Positions 24,282 to 34,312 of a stretch of 64,000 nucleotides of DNA are shown here, in pieces. The notes beneath the pieces were generated by a model, which was not told the DNA's origin, ran no database searches, and worked only from the letters and a program-made list of their open reading frames with translations. Positions within the stretch are counted from its first letter, which is position 1. Each line of letters begins with the position of its first letter. A program made the translations under genes and the position numbers. The DNA is from Caballeronia ptereochthonis (GTDB lineage Bacteria; Pseudomonadota; Gammaproteobacteria; Burkholderiales; Burkholderiaceae). The DNA lies in contig NZ_FCOB02000004.1 in assembly GCF_001545075.1 (NCBI RefSeq), positions 186,001 to 250,000 on the forward strand, read 5' to 3'.

Positions 24282-26639
24282 TCAATTCTGCAAAACTTTC
24301 GACCCCTTGATCACCACATCACTGCTCGCCTTGACATTGATCTTCCCGCTCCCGTCGATGGTGATGTCCTTCCCCTTGATCTGAATCGTCCCATCCTTCT
24401 TCATGCTGATGCTCGCGTCGCCCGTCTTGATCACCACCGACTCGCCCGCATCGATGACGAGATTCTTGCCGACCGTGAGCGAATCGTCTTCGCCAACCGA
24501 CGTCGTCCGCGCCTTCGCGACGGTGCTCGATTGCGCCCCGCCGATCGACTCGCCCGCGTCGTTCGCCACGCTCACCGTCTGCCCGCCGCCCACCGTGAGC
24601 GACTGATCGCCGCTCACGCTCGTCGACTGATTGCCGCCGACGCTCACCGTCTGGTCCGACCCGATGCTCTCCGTCTGACTGGCCCCGACGGTCACCGTCT
24701 GATACGCTCCGACCGTCACCGCCTGATACGCGCCCACCGTCACCGCCTGGAACGCGCCCACCGTCACTTCCTGCGCAGCGCCCACCGTGATGGTCTCGTT
24801 GATGCCCACGCTATGCGTGCGCTGCAGCAGCACCGTCGCCGTCTCGCTCGCCTTGACGGTCTTGGTCCGGTTCGAGCCGATCGTGATGCTCTCGTTGACG
24901 CCGACGGTCTCGGTCCGGTTCATCACGATGTCGATCTTCTCGTTGTTGCCGACCGTCTCCGTCCGATCATGCTTCACCACCGTCGTTTCATCATTGTCGA
25001 TGTTCTTCTTGCGATCGTGCCCGACCCAATGCGTCTCGTCCTTCTCGACTTCGATGTCCTGATTGCGCTCGGCATGCAGCAGCACCTGCTCGGCGCCCTT
25101 CTTGTCCTCGAAGCGGAATTCGTTGCAGTTCGCACCGCTGCCGCCCTTGCTCGAGCGGCTCTTGATGCCGGTCTGCGTCATGTTCCCGGGGAGATCGTAG
25201 GGCGGCATCTGCTCGGCGTTGTAGACGCGGCCCGTGATGATCGGCCGGTCCGGATCGCCCTCCAGAAAATCGACGATCACTTCCTGGCCCATGCGGGGAA
25301 TCGCGATCGCGCCCCAGCCCTTGCCCGCCCAGGGCTGCGAGACGCGGATCCAGCACGAGCTGTTCTCGTCGCGCTTGCCTTGCCGGTCCCAGAAAAACTG
25401 CACCTTTACGCGCCCGTACTGATCGGTGTAGATCTCGTCGCCGCCCGGCCCGACGACGGCCGCCGTCTGCGGTCCCTGCACGAACGGCTTGCGCGCGGTG
25501 CGGGCGGGCGCGAAGGGCTGCTTCGCGTCGATCGCGGAGAACCAGCATTCGCAGCGGTTCGACTGCGCGCCGTCGAAGGCCTCGTAATCGGCGAGATCGA
25601 TTTCGTAATGCGTGCGCGTGACGAGATACTGCGCGTTCTGATCCGCGCGCGGATGACGCGTCAGCTTCAAGAGCGTGCCCGCGCGCACGTTCTTGCCGTT
25701 GGTGCGCGCATCGACCTGGTGCCAGTTGATATCCATGTCATCCGGCACGCTGCCTTCGATGCGCAATTCGTCCGCGCGCGACTTCGCGCGGCTGTCGCCG
25801 TGGCCGCCTTCGGCATAGCCGCCCGGATAGTCGAAATTCTCGAGACCCGAGAACGCGTCGAAGCCCGGCATGTGCTTGACCGCCTGCTTCTGCAGCGGCC
25901 GGGACGGATTCTTGAAGTCGTAGTCGGTAAGCAGCCAGTTGCGCGTTTCGATGGCGTGATGCACGCGCCATTCGCTCACGTATTCGATCCCGGGCGCGGC
26001 GCTCATCACCGCGCCATACGGCAGCGACTCGAAACCCGCGACGCTTTCATGCGCCGCGAGCGTGTCGGAAAATATCAGCGATTCCTTCCCGTCCTTGTCC
26101 TGGAACCAGTAGTAGATGCCCTCGTCTTCCAGCAGCCGGCTCACGAAGTTGAAGTCGGACTCGCGGTATTGCACGCAATACTCGCGCGGCGGATGCGTGC
26201 GCGCGTTGGCCTTCCACTTGATTTCGCCGAATTCGAGACCCTTGTAGACCGGATCGGCGAACACGGCCTTCACGATCTCTTCGACCGTCTTGTTCTGGAA
26301 GATGCGGCAGTTGCTGCGCCGCGCGAGCAGCCACAGCCACGGCCGCACGGCCGCTTCGTACACGTAGTTGCGCCCGCGCATGCCGGTTTGCCGAAAGCCG
26401 ACCACGTAGCCGCTGAACACGCGCGGCTTGCTTTTCGACACGCCGAGCGACACGCTCACGCGCTTGCCGAGAATCCGGCTGAAGTCGATGTCCGCGCGCT
26501 TCGACACGAGCGTGAGCTCGCAGCGCGGCATGCGCCCGAGCTCGGCGCTCGCGCGCAGCGACAGGAAGCGCACGTCGTCCGAAAGCGGCGTATCGACGCT
26601 GACGAGCGGCTGCGCGGTTGCGACATCGTTGCTGGCCAT
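24282..26639 (-). CDS. vgrG: VgrG spike protein (TssI)
   Basis: This 785-residue T6SS spike protein starts MASNDVATAQPLVSV. Residues 1 to about 380 are the gp27-like part with the marker YRESDFNFVSRLLEDEGIYY. The gp5 OB-fold follows, with DQYGRVKVQFFWDRQGK, CWIRVSQPWAGKGWG and IPRMGQEVIVDFLEGDPDRP, all typical. After FRFEDKKGAEQVLLHAE the protein forms a long gp5-type beta-helix needle of short TVG-containing repeats ending TIDGSGKINVKASSDVVIKG. There is no extra C-terminal enzymatic domain, so effectors must be carried as cargo, consistent with the PAAR-like and Tlde1-like genes that follow. It lies 33 bases after hcp. Confidence 0.95.
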   Translation of the reverse strand: MASNDVATAQPLVSVDTPLSDDVRFLSLRASAELGRMPRCELTLVSKRADIDFSRILGKRVSVSLGVSKSKPRVFSGYVVGFRQTGMRGRNYVYEAAVRPWLWLLARRSNCRIFQNKTVEEIVKAVFADPVYKGLEFGEIKWKANARTHPPREYCVQYRESDFNFVSRLLEDEGIYYWFQDKDGKESLIFSDTLAAHESVAGFESLPYGAVMSAAPGIEYVSEWRVHHAIETRNWLLTDYDFKNPSRPLQKQAVKHMPGFDAFSGLENFDYPGGYAEGGHGDSRAKSRADELRIEGSVPDDMDINWHQVDARTNGKNVRAGTLLKLTRHPRADQNAQYLVTRTHYEIDLADYEAFDGAQSNRCECWFSAIDAKQPFAPARTARKPFVQGPQTAAVVGPGGDEIYTDQYGRVKVQFFWDRQGKRDENSSCWIRVSQPWAGKGWGAIAIPRMGQEVIVDFLEGDPDRPIITGRVYNAEQMPPYDLPGNMTQTGIKSRSSKGGSGANCNEFRFEDKKGAEQVLLHAERNQDIEVEKDETHWVGHDRKKNIDNDETTVVKHDRTETVGNNEKIDIVMNRTETVGVNESITIGSNRTKTVKASETATVLLQRTHSVGINETITVGAAQEVTVGAFQAVTVGAYQAVTVGAYQTVTVGASQTESIGSDQTVSVGGNQSTSVSGDQSLTVGGGQTVSVANDAGESIGGAQSSTVAKARTTSVGEDDSLTVGKNLVIDAGESVVIKTGDASISMKKDGTIQIKGKDITIDGSGKINVKASSDVVIKGSKVLQN
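24460..25000 (-). repeat. gp5-type short repeats of the VgrG needle
   Basis: The gene section encodes a run of roughly octapeptide units (TVGAFQAV, TVGAYQAV, TVGAYQTV, TVGASQTE and similar). They form the three-sided beta-helix of the spike. Several neighbouring units are near identical at the DNA level, so the needle length could vary by slippage or recombination. Confidence 0.8.
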
Positions 26640-26672
26640 CGGCGCACCGGCGTCCGGATCTGACTTCGGACG

Positions 26673-27155
26673 TCAGCGCACTTCGGTGGTGCGCACGTCC
26701 CAGCCGAACTTGACGGCGCCGCCCAGCGCACCCTTCTCGTCCTGCGGCTTGTACTCGAACTCGATGTCCGCGTACAGCAGGCTGACGGTCTCCTGCACCT
26801 CGCCGCCCATGCTGCCGCCCACCGCGATGTGCGTCACGGTCACCTGCTTCATCGAGACGGTCAGAAATTCCTTCTGCCCTTCGCCCGCCTTGCTCACGGT
26901 GAGCTTCGCGGTCGCGAGGTGCTTGCCGCTCGCGCAACTCTTCGCGAGCGTGGGCGATGCCTTGTCGTAGGCGTGCGAGAACGTGAACATGCCGGGATGC
27001 GCCTTGCCCTGGCCGCTGCCGCCGCCGACAGTCGGGTTGCCGGCGTTGGTGGCGTCCCAGTCGAAGGTGTGCACCTCGATCTGCCCTTCCGCGCCCTTGT
27101 GCTTCGACTCGCCGTCGATTCCGTCAATTTTCAGATAGCAGTCGATCGTCGCCAT
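26673..27155 (-). CDS. hcp: Hcp tube protein (TssD)
   Basis: This 160-residue protein is a canonical Hcp: MATIDCYLKIDGIDGESKHK at the N-terminus, VHTFDWDATNAGNP, FTFSHAYDKASPTLAKSCASG, and a C-terminal IEFEYKPQDEKG. Hcp hexamers stack to form the inner tube that is expelled by sheath contraction. It is the first gene of the minus-strand effector operon (hcp, vgrG, effectors). It is divergent from the hcp-like/tssE operon across a 148-base gap. Length and core are normal for the family. Confidence 0.95.
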   Translation of the reverse strand: MATIDCYLKIDGIDGESKHKGAEGQIEVHTFDWDATNAGNPTVGGGSGQGKAHPGMFTFSHAYDKASPTLAKSCASGKHLATAKLTVSKAGEGQKEFLTVSMKQVTVTHIAVGGSMGGEVQETVSLLYADIEFEYKPQDEKGALGGAVKFGWDVRTTEVR

Positions 27156-27303
27156 GTGGTCCTCCGTCGTGATCAGGCATTCATTGCGTGTAATCGCGCA
27201 TGCAACCCACTGAGTAAGACGAATGCCGGCCGGCGATTTTCAACTTCAAAATCATGTGGCGGCTGCCGTCTTATCTTCGGTAACTGTTTTCCGGATCAGG
27301 ACG
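27156..27303. promoter_or_regulatory. Divergent promoter region between hcp and the T6SS structural operon
   Basis: This 148-base gap separates two divergently transcribed T6SS operons, so it must contain their promoters and ribosome binding sites (a GGAGGACCAC-type site lies just before the hcp start on the minus strand). I do not see a clear sigma-54 -24/-12 element or a clear sigma-70 pair, so the control mode is open. Confidence 0.5.
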
Positions 27304-27903
27304 ATGCCAAGCACCGATCTGCATGAGCCGCGCTTTCTCGACAGCCTCTCGCTCGACACCCTGCTTCAGTTCGATCTGCTCGCGCTGACGGAATCGGATG
27401 ACATGTTCCTGCAGGTCGTGCCCAAGCGCAGCAATACGCCCGTGAAGGGCGAAGCCGACAAGCGCGGCGACTGGGACACCCCGATGCAGATCCACGGCTG
27501 GCGCTGGGCGCAAGGCTACGACGCCGCGCCGCACTCCGCCGCGCTCAACGCGAGCGACATGCGCGTGACGGCGCTCGGCGTGGTCAAGACGGTGGACTCG
27601 GCATCGCCCGTCATCGCGAAGCTGTGCGCGCAGGCGGAACTGCTCGCGCTCGCGCACATCCGCTGCTTCAAGTCGGCGGGCACCGATCACGGCGTGCAGA
27701 TCGAATTCCTGTCGATGAAGCTCGAGCAGGCCTACATCCGCAACTATCAGATCTACACGAGCCCGCGCCTTGCACGGCCGTGCGAGATCTTCGAGCTGTC
27801 GGCGCAGCAGCTCACGTTGACCTGCGCGCCGCAGACCGCGACCGGCAGCCGCGGCGCCGAGGTGACCTTCGCGCTCGACGTATCCGCGCGGCGCGTCGCC
27901 TGA
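27304..27903 (+). CDS. Divergent Hcp-like protein heading the tssEFG operon
   Basis: The product from the ATG at 27304 is 199 residues. It resembles Hcp in outline: DDMFLQVVPKRSNTPVKGEADKR corresponds to the usual FLKIDGIKGES opening, then IHGWRWAQ, TVDSASPVIAKLCAQAE and IEFLSMKLEQAYIRNYQI. It differs by a 30-residue N-terminal extension (PRFLDSLSLDTLLQFDLLAL) and an insertion around the first loop. It overlaps none of the effector operon and starts the plus-strand structural operon, 26 bases before tssE. It may be an alternative tube subunit, a tube initiator or cap, or a baseplate adaptor. Assignment to the Hcp superfamily is good, the role is inferred. Confidence 0.75.
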   Translation: MPSTDLHEPRFLDSLSLDTLLQFDLLALTESDDMFLQVVPKRSNTPVKGEADKRGDWDTPMQIHGWRWAQGYDAAPHSAALNASDMRVTALGVVKTVDSASPVIAKLCAQAELLALAHIRCFKSAGTDHGVQIEFLSMKLEQAYIRNYQIYTSPRLARPCEIFELSAQQLTLTCAPQTATGSRGAEVTFALDVSARRVA

Positions 27904-27929
27904 CCACGCACGCGAATGGACCCGCGCCG

Positions 27930-28436
27930 ATGAACGAGCCCAGCGCCACCGATCGTCTTCAGCCGTCCCTGCTCGATCGCCTGATCGACGATGATCCCGC
28001 GTCCCGCGCCGATCCCGCCGGCGGGCGCTTCATGACGCATCGCGGCCTGCGCGCGGCGGTGCTGCGCGACGTGTCGTGGCTGTTCAACACGACGAACCTC
28101 GGCGCCGTAATTGCCGAGGAGCGCTTTCCGCACGCGTTCGCGTCGGTGCTCAATTACGGCTTGCCGTGCCTGTCGGGACACTTCGCATCGACTGTCGACA
28201 CGGTGTTGCTCGAACAGGCGATCCGGCAGGCGATCGAGCGCTTCGAGCCGCGCATCGATCCGTCGACGCTCGAGATCGAGCCCGTGCTCGATCGCTCAGT
28301 GCTCGACATGCACAACCAGATCGCGCTCGTGATCCGCGGGCTCCTGTGGGCGCAGCCGGTGCCGCTCGAATTCGCGCTGCGCACGCAGATCGATCTGGAG
28401 GAAGGCGGCATCACGGTGATGGAGCTGCCGCGCTGA
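27930..28436 (+). CDS. tssE: TssE baseplate wedge subunit (gp25-like)
   Basis: The product from the ATG at 27930 has 168 residues. It shows the gp25/TssE pattern: LQPSLLDRLIDDDPASR at the N-terminus, RAAVLRDVSWLFNTTNL, SVLNYGLPCLSG, and RQAIERFEPRIDPSTLEIE. TssE is a baseplate wedge component that seeds sheath assembly with TssF, TssG and TssK. It lies between the Hcp-like gene and tssF (29 bases) on the plus strand. The family assignment and length are normal. Confidence 0.93.
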   Translation: MNEPSATDRLQPSLLDRLIDDDPASRADPAGGRFMTHRGLRAAVLRDVSWLFNTTNLGAVIAEERFPHAFASVLNYGLPCLSGHFASTVDTVLLEQAIRQAIERFEPRIDPSTLEIEPVLDRSVLDMHNQIALVIRGLLWAQPVPLEFALRTQIDLEEGGITVMELPR

Positions 28437-28465
28437 CATCGCCTGCGAACAAGAGACACGACACT

Positions 28466-30349
28466 ATGGACCCGCGCCTGCTGCGTCACTACAACACCGA
28501 GCTTGCCCATCTGCGGGAGATGGGCGCGGAGTTCGCGCAGCGGTTTCCCAAGATCGCGGCGCGGCTGGGCATGAGCGGCATCGACGTGGCCGATCCGTAT
28601 GTCGAGCGGCTGCTCGAAGGCACGGCGTTTCTCGCCGCGCGCGTTCAGCTCAAGCTCGAGGAAGAGTTTCCGCGCTTCACGCAGCAGCTCACCCACGTCG
28701 TGCTGCCGCAGGCCGCCTGCCCGACGCCCGCGATGCTGATCGCGCGCCTTTCGCCCGACCTCGCCAATCCGAACCTCGCCGACGGCTTCACGGTGCCGCG
28801 CCATACCGCGCTGTTTTCGACGCGCGCGCCCGCGCAGACGACGCCGTGCGAATTCCGCACGAGCGCCGCGCTCACGCTCTGGCCCATCGAGCTGACCGAC
28901 GCGCGCTATCTCGCTCAGACGCCGGACCTGCCGCTCGCCGCGCTCCCCGCGACGCGCGTGCTCGCGCACCATGTGAAGGCCGCGCTACGCATCCGTCTCG
29001 CGACGCCGGAAGGCCTGTCGTTCGACGCGTTGCGTCTCGATGCCCTGAGCCTTTACTTCGCAGGCGGCGACGACACGGCGTACCGGCTTTTCGAGCTGGT
29101 TCTGGGCGGCACGCTCGCGATCGTCGTCTCGACGCCCGAGCGGCCGAGTGGCGCGCTTGCCGCCCTGCCTGGCGATGCCGTCGGGCCCGCCGGCTTCGGC
29201 GAAGACGAAGCGCTTCTTCCCGTCACGCCCAATGCGTTCCAGGGCTACCGCGTGCTGCATGAATATTTCGCGCTGCCCGAGCGCTTCCGCTTCGCGCGCA
29301 TCGAAGGGCTCGCGGACGTGTTGCCCGGGTTCGCCGCGCGCGAGATCGAACTGACGTTCCTGCTCGCGACGGGCGATGCATCGCTCGAGCGCATCGTCAC
29401 GAAGGAGCACGTGCTGCTCGACTGCGTGCCCGCGATCAATCTCTTTCCGAAGCTGGCCGACCGCGCGCTCGTGACGGACGCCGCCGCGCGCTTTCACGTC
29501 GTGCCCGAGCGCACGCACCCGCTCGATTTCGAAGTGCATTCGGTGACCGGCGTGTCCGGCTATGGCGCGAACGACGACAGCGAACAGACGTTCCATCCGT
29601 TCTATGCGGATTTTCTCGCCGACCGCCCCGGCGACGCCGCGTACTTCACCACCGAGCGCGAGCCGCGCCTCGTGCCCGCCGGGCGACGCAAGAGCGGCGC
29701 GCGCACGGAATACGTCGGCAGCGAAACGTATGTGTCGATCGTCGACCCGCACGCCGCGCCGTATCGCGGCTCACTGCGGCAACTCGCGTTCGCCACGCTG
29801 TGCAGCAATCGCGACTTGCCGCTGATGATGTCGCAGGGCGCACCGGGCAGCGACTTCTCCCTCGATATCGCCGCGCCCGTCGCCGCCGTGAAATGCGTGA
29901 GCGGCCCGTCGAGGCCCGCACCCGCGCCGCTCGACGCCGGGCAGAGCTGGCGGCTCATCGATCAGTTGTCGCTGCACTATCTCTCTCTGTGCAACGGCCC
30001 GCGCGAGGCCGCCGCCGCGCTGCGTGCGCTTCTGATGCTGCACGTCGCGCCCACTGATCACGCCGGCCGCGGCCAGGTCGCGGGCGTCGTTTCCGTCGAT
30101 GCGAAACCTGTCGTGCGCCGCCTGCCGATGCCCGGTCCGATCGCCTTCGGGCGCGGTCTCTCGATCGACGTCCTGGTCGACGATCTCGCGTTCCAGGGCG
30201 GCAGCGCGTGGCTCTTCGGCTGCGTGCTCGACCGCTTCTTCGCGCGTTACGTATCGATCAATTCGTTCGTGCAGACTGTGCTCGGCACCAGCGCGCGCGG
30301 CGAAATCCTGCGTCTGCCCCCGCGATGCGGCACGAGAGCAATCTTCTAG
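28466..30349 (+). CDS. tssF: TssF baseplate subunit
   Basis: The ATG at 28466 gives 627 residues. The N-terminus MDPRLLRHYNTELAHLREMG and the following FAQRFPKIAARLGM plus DPYVERLLEGTAFLAARVQL are diagnostic of TssF (VasA/ImpG). The C-terminal part contains VRRLPMPGPIAFGRGLSID and the FARYVSINSFVQTVL end. TssF pairs with TssG and TssE in the baseplate wedge. The 3' end overlaps the tssG start by 25 bases, indicating translational coupling. Length is normal. Confidence 0.95.
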   Translation: MDPRLLRHYNTELAHLREMGAEFAQRFPKIAARLGMSGIDVADPYVERLLEGTAFLAARVQLKLEEEFPRFTQQLTHVVLPQAACPTPAMLIARLSPDLANPNLADGFTVPRHTALFSTRAPAQTTPCEFRTSAALTLWPIELTDARYLAQTPDLPLAALPATRVLAHHVKAALRIRLATPEGLSFDALRLDALSLYFAGGDDTAYRLFELVLGGTLAIVVSTPERPSGALAALPGDAVGPAGFGEDEALLPVTPNAFQGYRVLHEYFALPERFRFARIEGLADVLPGFAAREIELTFLLATGDASLERIVTKEHVLLDCVPAINLFPKLADRALVTDAAARFHVVPERTHPLDFEVHSVTGVSGYGANDDSEQTFHPFYADFLADRPGDAAYFTTEREPRLVPAGRRKSGARTEYVGSETYVSIVDPHAAPYRGSLRQLAFATLCSNRDLPLMMSQGAPGSDFSLDIAAPVAAVKCVSGPSRPAPAPLDAGQSWRLIDQLSLHYLSLCNGPREAAAALRALLMLHVAPTDHAGRGQVAGVVSVDAKPVVRRLPMPGPIAFGRGLSIDVLVDDLAFQGGSAWLFGCVLDRFFARYVSINSFVQTVLGTSARGEILRLPPRCGTRAIF

Positions 30350-31440
30350 GCGCGGCGCCGCGAGCGCCTGCTCATGCCCCGGTCGAAGCGCCGCCGGCGG
30401 AGTCAACGCGCGCGCTTCTCGACCTGTTCGACGCCGTCGCCGCCGAGCCGCATCGCTACGACTTCTATCAGCTCATGCGGCACATCGAGGCGCTCACTCC
30501 GCACTTGCCGCGTCTCGGCACGGGCGCGCGTCCCGCCGACGAGCCCGTGCGCCTCGCGCAGGACATCTCGCTCACCTTCGCGCCCGCGCCGCTCGCCGCG
30601 CTCACGCGTGAGAAGGGCGCCGCCGCGCCGCGCCTGAAACAGCGGTTTTTCGGCTTGCTCGGCCCCAACGGCCCGATGCCGTTGCATCTGACCGATTTTG
30701 CCCGCGAGCGCGCGCTGCATCACGGCGACGAGACCTTCGCGCGGCTGCTCGACGCGCTGCTGCATCGCTTCCTGCTGCTGTTCTATCGCGCGTGGGCGCA
30801 AGGGCGGCCGGTCAACGGGCTCGATCGTCCGGAGCACGACCGCTTCGCTTTCTATACCGGCGCGCTGATCGGTCTCGCCGAGCGGACGACCCACGCGCGC
30901 GATGCGGTCTCCGGTCACGCGAAGCTGCATTTCGCGGGCCTCTGGAACATGCAGACGCGCCCCGCCGAAGTGCTCGAAACCGTTGCCTCCGCGCTCTTGC
31001 GCGTGCCGGTGCGCGTCGAGCCGTATCGCGGCCACTGGATGACGCTGCCGCGCGAGGAGCGCACCGCGCTGCGCGTACGCGCGGCGCGCTGGTCGTCGCG
31101 TGCGGCGGGCTTCGCCCAGCTCGGCCGGGGCGCGGTGCTCGGCGCGCGCGTGTGGGACCGTCAGCATGCGTTTCGGCTCGTGATCGGGCCGCTCACGCTC
31201 GCGCAGTACGAAGCGCTGCTGCCGGGCGGCGCCGCGCTGCCGACGCTCGTTGCGCTGGTGCGCCAGCATCTGAACGGCGAGCTTTCGTGGGACGCACAAC
31301 TCGTGCTCGTCGCCGATGAAGTGCCGACCGCGCAGCCGGGCCGCTATGGGCGTCTCGGCTATTGCGCGTGGCTCGGTCTCGCCGAGCGCCGCGCCGACTG
31401 CGCCGACCTCGCGCTCGACGCCGATGCTCAATTCGCGTGA
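30325..31440 (+). CDS. tssG: TssG baseplate subunit
   Basis: The start ATG at 30325 lies within the last codons of tssF and gives 371 residues. TssG (VasB/ImpH) features are YDFYQLMRHIEALTPHLPRL, IRLAQDISLTFAPAPL-type strand (here VRLAQDISL), RFFGLLGPNGPMPLHLTDFA and FYRAWAQGRP. TssG stabilises the TssF pair in the wedge and contacts TssK. The N-terminal 28 residues are Ala/Pro-rich. A gap of 140 bases separates it from tssH. Confidence 0.94.
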   Translation: MRHESNLLGAAPRAPAHAPVEAPPAESTRALLDLFDAVAAEPHRYDFYQLMRHIEALTPHLPRLGTGARPADEPVRLAQDISLTFAPAPLAALTREKGAAAPRLKQRFFGLLGPNGPMPLHLTDFARERALHHGDETFARLLDALLHRFLLLFYRAWAQGRPVNGLDRPEHDRFAFYTGALIGLAERTTHARDAVSGHAKLHFAGLWNMQTRPAEVLETVASALLRVPVRVEPYRGHWMTLPREERTALRVRAARWSSRAAGFAQLGRGAVLGARVWDRQHAFRLVIGPLTLAQYEALLPGGAALPTLVALVRQHLNGELSWDAQLVLVADEVPTAQPGRYGRLGYCAWLGLAERRADCADLALDADAQFA

Positions 31441-31580
31441 GACGTCGCGCATTCCACGTCGGACGTCCCGAATCTCCGCCTCCAGGCAAGCCCTTTGAAA
31501 AAACGCCGCGCGAGCGCCGTCTTATCGGATGAGGACGCGCCTTTGGTCGGCGCGCGCCCGTCGAAGAAGGGAGTCGGACG

Positions 31581-34283
31581 ATGGCGGAAATCAGTCGTGT
31601 GGCGCTGTTCGGCAAGCTGGACAGGCTCGGCTACAAGACCGTCGAAAGCGCGACGGTCTACTGCAAGATGCGCGGCAATCCTTACGTCGAGCTCGCGCAC
31701 TGGCTCATGCAGATTCTGGAGACGCCGCGCTCCGATCTGCAGCGGATCATCGCGCACTACGGCGTGGACGCCGCCGTGCTCGCCCGCGAGCTGACCGCCT
31801 CGCTCGATCGCCTGCCGCGCGGCGCGACGTCGATCTCCGACATCTCCGAGCACATCACCGACGCGATCGAGCGCGGCTGGGTGTACGGCACGCTGCTGTA
31901 TGGCGCGACGAAGGTGCGCACCGGCCATCTGCTCGTGGGCATTCTCAAGACGCAGCGCCTGCGCAATGTGCTGTTCGGCATCTCGCGGCAGTTCGAACGC
32001 ATCAAGCCGGAAGATCTCTCGGACAACTTCGCGCGCATCGTCGCGGATTCCGTCGAGGAAACCGAGGACGAGCCGCGCGGGGAAGCGTCCACGCCCGAGG
32101 GCGACGCCGCGCCCGCGAGCATGGGCAAGCAGGAAGCCTTGCACAAGTACGCCACCGATCTCACCGATAAGGCACGCCGCGGCGAGCTCGACCCGGTCAC
32201 CGGCCGCGACGAGGAAATCCGCCAGCTCGTCGATATCCTGATGCGCCGGCGGCAGAACAATCCGCTCCTGACCGGCGAGGCGGGCGTGGGCAAGACCGCC
32301 GTGGTCGAAGGGTTCGCGCAACGGCTGGTGCGCGGCGACGTGCCGCCGCCCTTGCGCGAGGTCGCGCTCTGGTCGCTCGATCTCGGTCTCCTGCAGGCGG
32401 GCGCGAGCATGAAGGGCGAATTCGAGCAGCGGCTGCGTCAGGTCGTCGAGGAGGTGCAGGCCAGTCCGAAGCCCGTGATTCTCTTCATCGACGAAGTGCA
32501 CACGATCGTCGGCGCGGGCGGCGCGGCCGGCACCGGCGACGCGGCCAATCTGCTCAAGCCGGCGCTGGCGCGCGGCAATCTGCGCACCATCGGCGCGACG
32601 ACGTGGGCGGAATACAAGAAGCACATCGAGAAAGATCCGGCGCTCACGCGACGCTTTCAGGTCGTGCAGATTCACGAGCCCGACGAGGCCAAGGCCGTGC
32701 GCATGCTCCGCGGCGTGGCGGCGGTGCTCGAAGGCCATCACCGTGTGCAACTGCTCGACGAGGCGATCGAGGCGGCGGTGCGGCTGTCGCATCGCTACAT
32801 TCCGGCGCGCCAGCTGCCCGACAAGGCCGTGTCGCTGCTCGATACCGCGTGCGCGCGCGTCGCGGTCAGCCAGCACGCGACGCCGCCGCAGGTCGACGAT
32901 TGCAGACGCCGCATCGAGTCGCTCGAAGTGGAAGCGCAGATCGTCGCGCGCGAGGCGAATGTCGGCGTGGATGTCGGCACGCGCGCGGCGGATGTCGCCG
33001 CATCGCTCGCCCGCGAACGCGACGCGCTCGGCGGGCTCGAAGCGCGCTGGAACGAAGAAAAGCGTGTCGTCGACGAACTGCTCGCGCTGCGGGCGTCCCT
33101 GCGCGAACGCGGCGAAGCAGTCGATGCGGCGGATGCAACCGATGCAGCCGACGCAGCCGATGCGCCGCCCGCGGACGAAACGCCGCCGCCATCGCGCGAA
33201 ACGCAGCTCGCGCGCCTCGCCGAACTGAAGGCGCGTCTCGTCGAGCTCCAGGGCGACGCGCCGCTCATCCTGCCGAGCGTCGATGCCGGCGTCGTCGCCG
33301 GCGTGGTCGCCGACTGGACCGGCATTCCCGTCGGCAAGATGCTCAAGAACGAGCTGGCGGCCGTGCTCAGTCTCGCCGATGCGCTCGACCGCCGCGTGAT
33401 CGGCCAGCGCCACGCGCTCGAGATGATCGCGAAGCGCATCCAGACCTCGCGCGCGCGCCTCGACAATCCCGACAAGCCGATCGGCGTGTTCCTGCTCGCC
33501 GGCACTTCGGGCGTCGGCAAGACCGAAACCGCGCTCGCGCTCGCCGAAACGCTCTATGGCGGCGAGCAGAACGTCATCACCATCAACATGAGCGAGTTTC
33601 AGGAAGCGCATACGGTCTCCACGCTCAAGGGCGCGCCGCCCGGCTACGTGGGCTACGGCGAAGGGGGCATTCTCACGGAGGCGGTGCGGCGGCGGCCGTA
33701 CAGCGTCGTGCTGCTCGACGAAGTGGAGAAGGCGCATCCCGACGTGCACGAGATCTTCTTTCAGGTCTTCGACAAGGGCTGGATGGAGGACGGCGAGGGA
33801 CGCTACATCGACTTCAAGAACACGATCATCCTGCTGACCTCGAACGTCGGCTCGGATCTCATCATGTCGATGTGCCGCGACCCCGCCAACACGCCCGCGC
33901 CCGAGCAGCTCACGGCCGCGCTGCGCCGGCCGCTGCTCGACGTGTTTCCCGCCGCGCTGCTCGGACGGCTCGTCACGGTGCCCTACTATCCGCTCTCCGA
34001 CGCGATGATGGCCGACATCGTGCGCCTGCAGCTGGAGCGCATCCGCAGGCGCGTCGCGGACAATCACGGCATTCCGTTCGATTACGACGACGACGCCGTG
34101 CGGCTCATCGTGTCGCGTTGCACGGAGGCCGAATCGGGCGGGCGCGTGATCGACGCGCTGCTCACCAACACCGTGCTGCCGCGCATTTCCACGGAGTATC
34201 TGACGCGGCTCACCGAAGGCGGCGCGCTGGCGCGCATCCGCCTGTCGGCGAGCGCGAACGACTTCGTCTACGCGTTCGACTGA
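31581..34283 (+). CDS. clpV: TssH/ClpV AAA+ ATPase recycling the sheath
   Basis: The 900-residue protein has an N-terminal Clp repeat domain with [20 protein letters not shown], followed by two AAA+ modules. Walker A motifs are GEAGVGKT (about 232-239) and GTSGVGKT (about 641-648), with Walker [14 protein letters not shown] and [13 protein letters not shown] and the pore-loop-type [14 protein letters not shown] spacer of alanine/aspartate repeats ([17 protein letters not shown]) lies in the middle domain. ClpV (the T6SS ClpB paralogue) unfolds contracted TssB/TssC sheaths for reuse. The upstream start is well placed after a GAAGGGAG site. Confidence 0.95.
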   Translation: MAEISRVALFGKLDRLGYKTVESATVYCKMRGNPYVELAHWLMQILETPRSDLQRIIAHYGVDAAVLARELTASLDRLPRGATSISDISEHITDAIERGWVYGTLLYGATKVRTGHLLVGILKTQRLRNVLFGISRQFERIKPEDLSDNFARIVADSVEETEDEPRGEASTPEGDAAPASMGKQEALHKYATDLTDKARRGELDPVTGRDEEIRQLVDILMRRRQNNPLLTGEAGVGKTAVVEGFAQRLVRGDVPPPLREVALWSLDLGLLQAGASMKGEFEQRLRQVVEEVQASPKPVILFIDEVHTIVGAGGAAGTGDAANLLKPALARGNLRTIGATTWAEYKKHIEKDPALTRRFQVVQIHEPDEAKAVRMLRGVAAVLEGHHRVQLLDEAIEAAVRLSHRYIPARQLPDKAVSLLDTACARVAVSQHATPPQVDDCRRRIESLEVEAQIVAREANVGVDVGTRAADVAASLARERDALGGLEARWNEEKRVVDELLALRASLRERGEAVDAADATDAADAADAPPADETPPPSRETQLARLAELKARLVELQGDAPLILPSVDAGVVAGVVADWTGIPVGKMLKNELAAVLSLADALDRRVIGQRHALEMIAKRIQTSRARLDNPDKPIGVFLLAGTSGVGKTETALALAETLYGGEQNVITINMSEFQEAHTVSTLKGAPPGYVGYGEGGILTEAVRRRPYSVVLLDEVEKAHPDVHEIFFQVFDKGWMEDGEGRYIDFKNTIILLTSNVGSDLIMSMCRDPANTPAPEQLTAALRRPLLDVFPAALLGRLVTVPYYPLSDAMMADIVRLQLERIRRRVADNHGIPFDYDDDAVRLIVSRCTEAESGGRVIDALLTNTVLPRISTEYLTRLTEGGALARIRLSASANDFVYAFD

Positions 34284-34312
34284 ACGCGCGCGCGACAGCG
34301 GAGCCGCAGCCG

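Noticed and set aside
24144..26663. 839-codon open frame opposite vgrG
   Set aside because: It is low-complexity His/Arg/Leu-rich and antisense to a canonical VgrG; it is a shadow.
31428..34067. 879-codon open frame opposite clpV
   Set aside because: It is antisense to a clear ClpV with both Walker motifs, and its own product has no recognisable domain.
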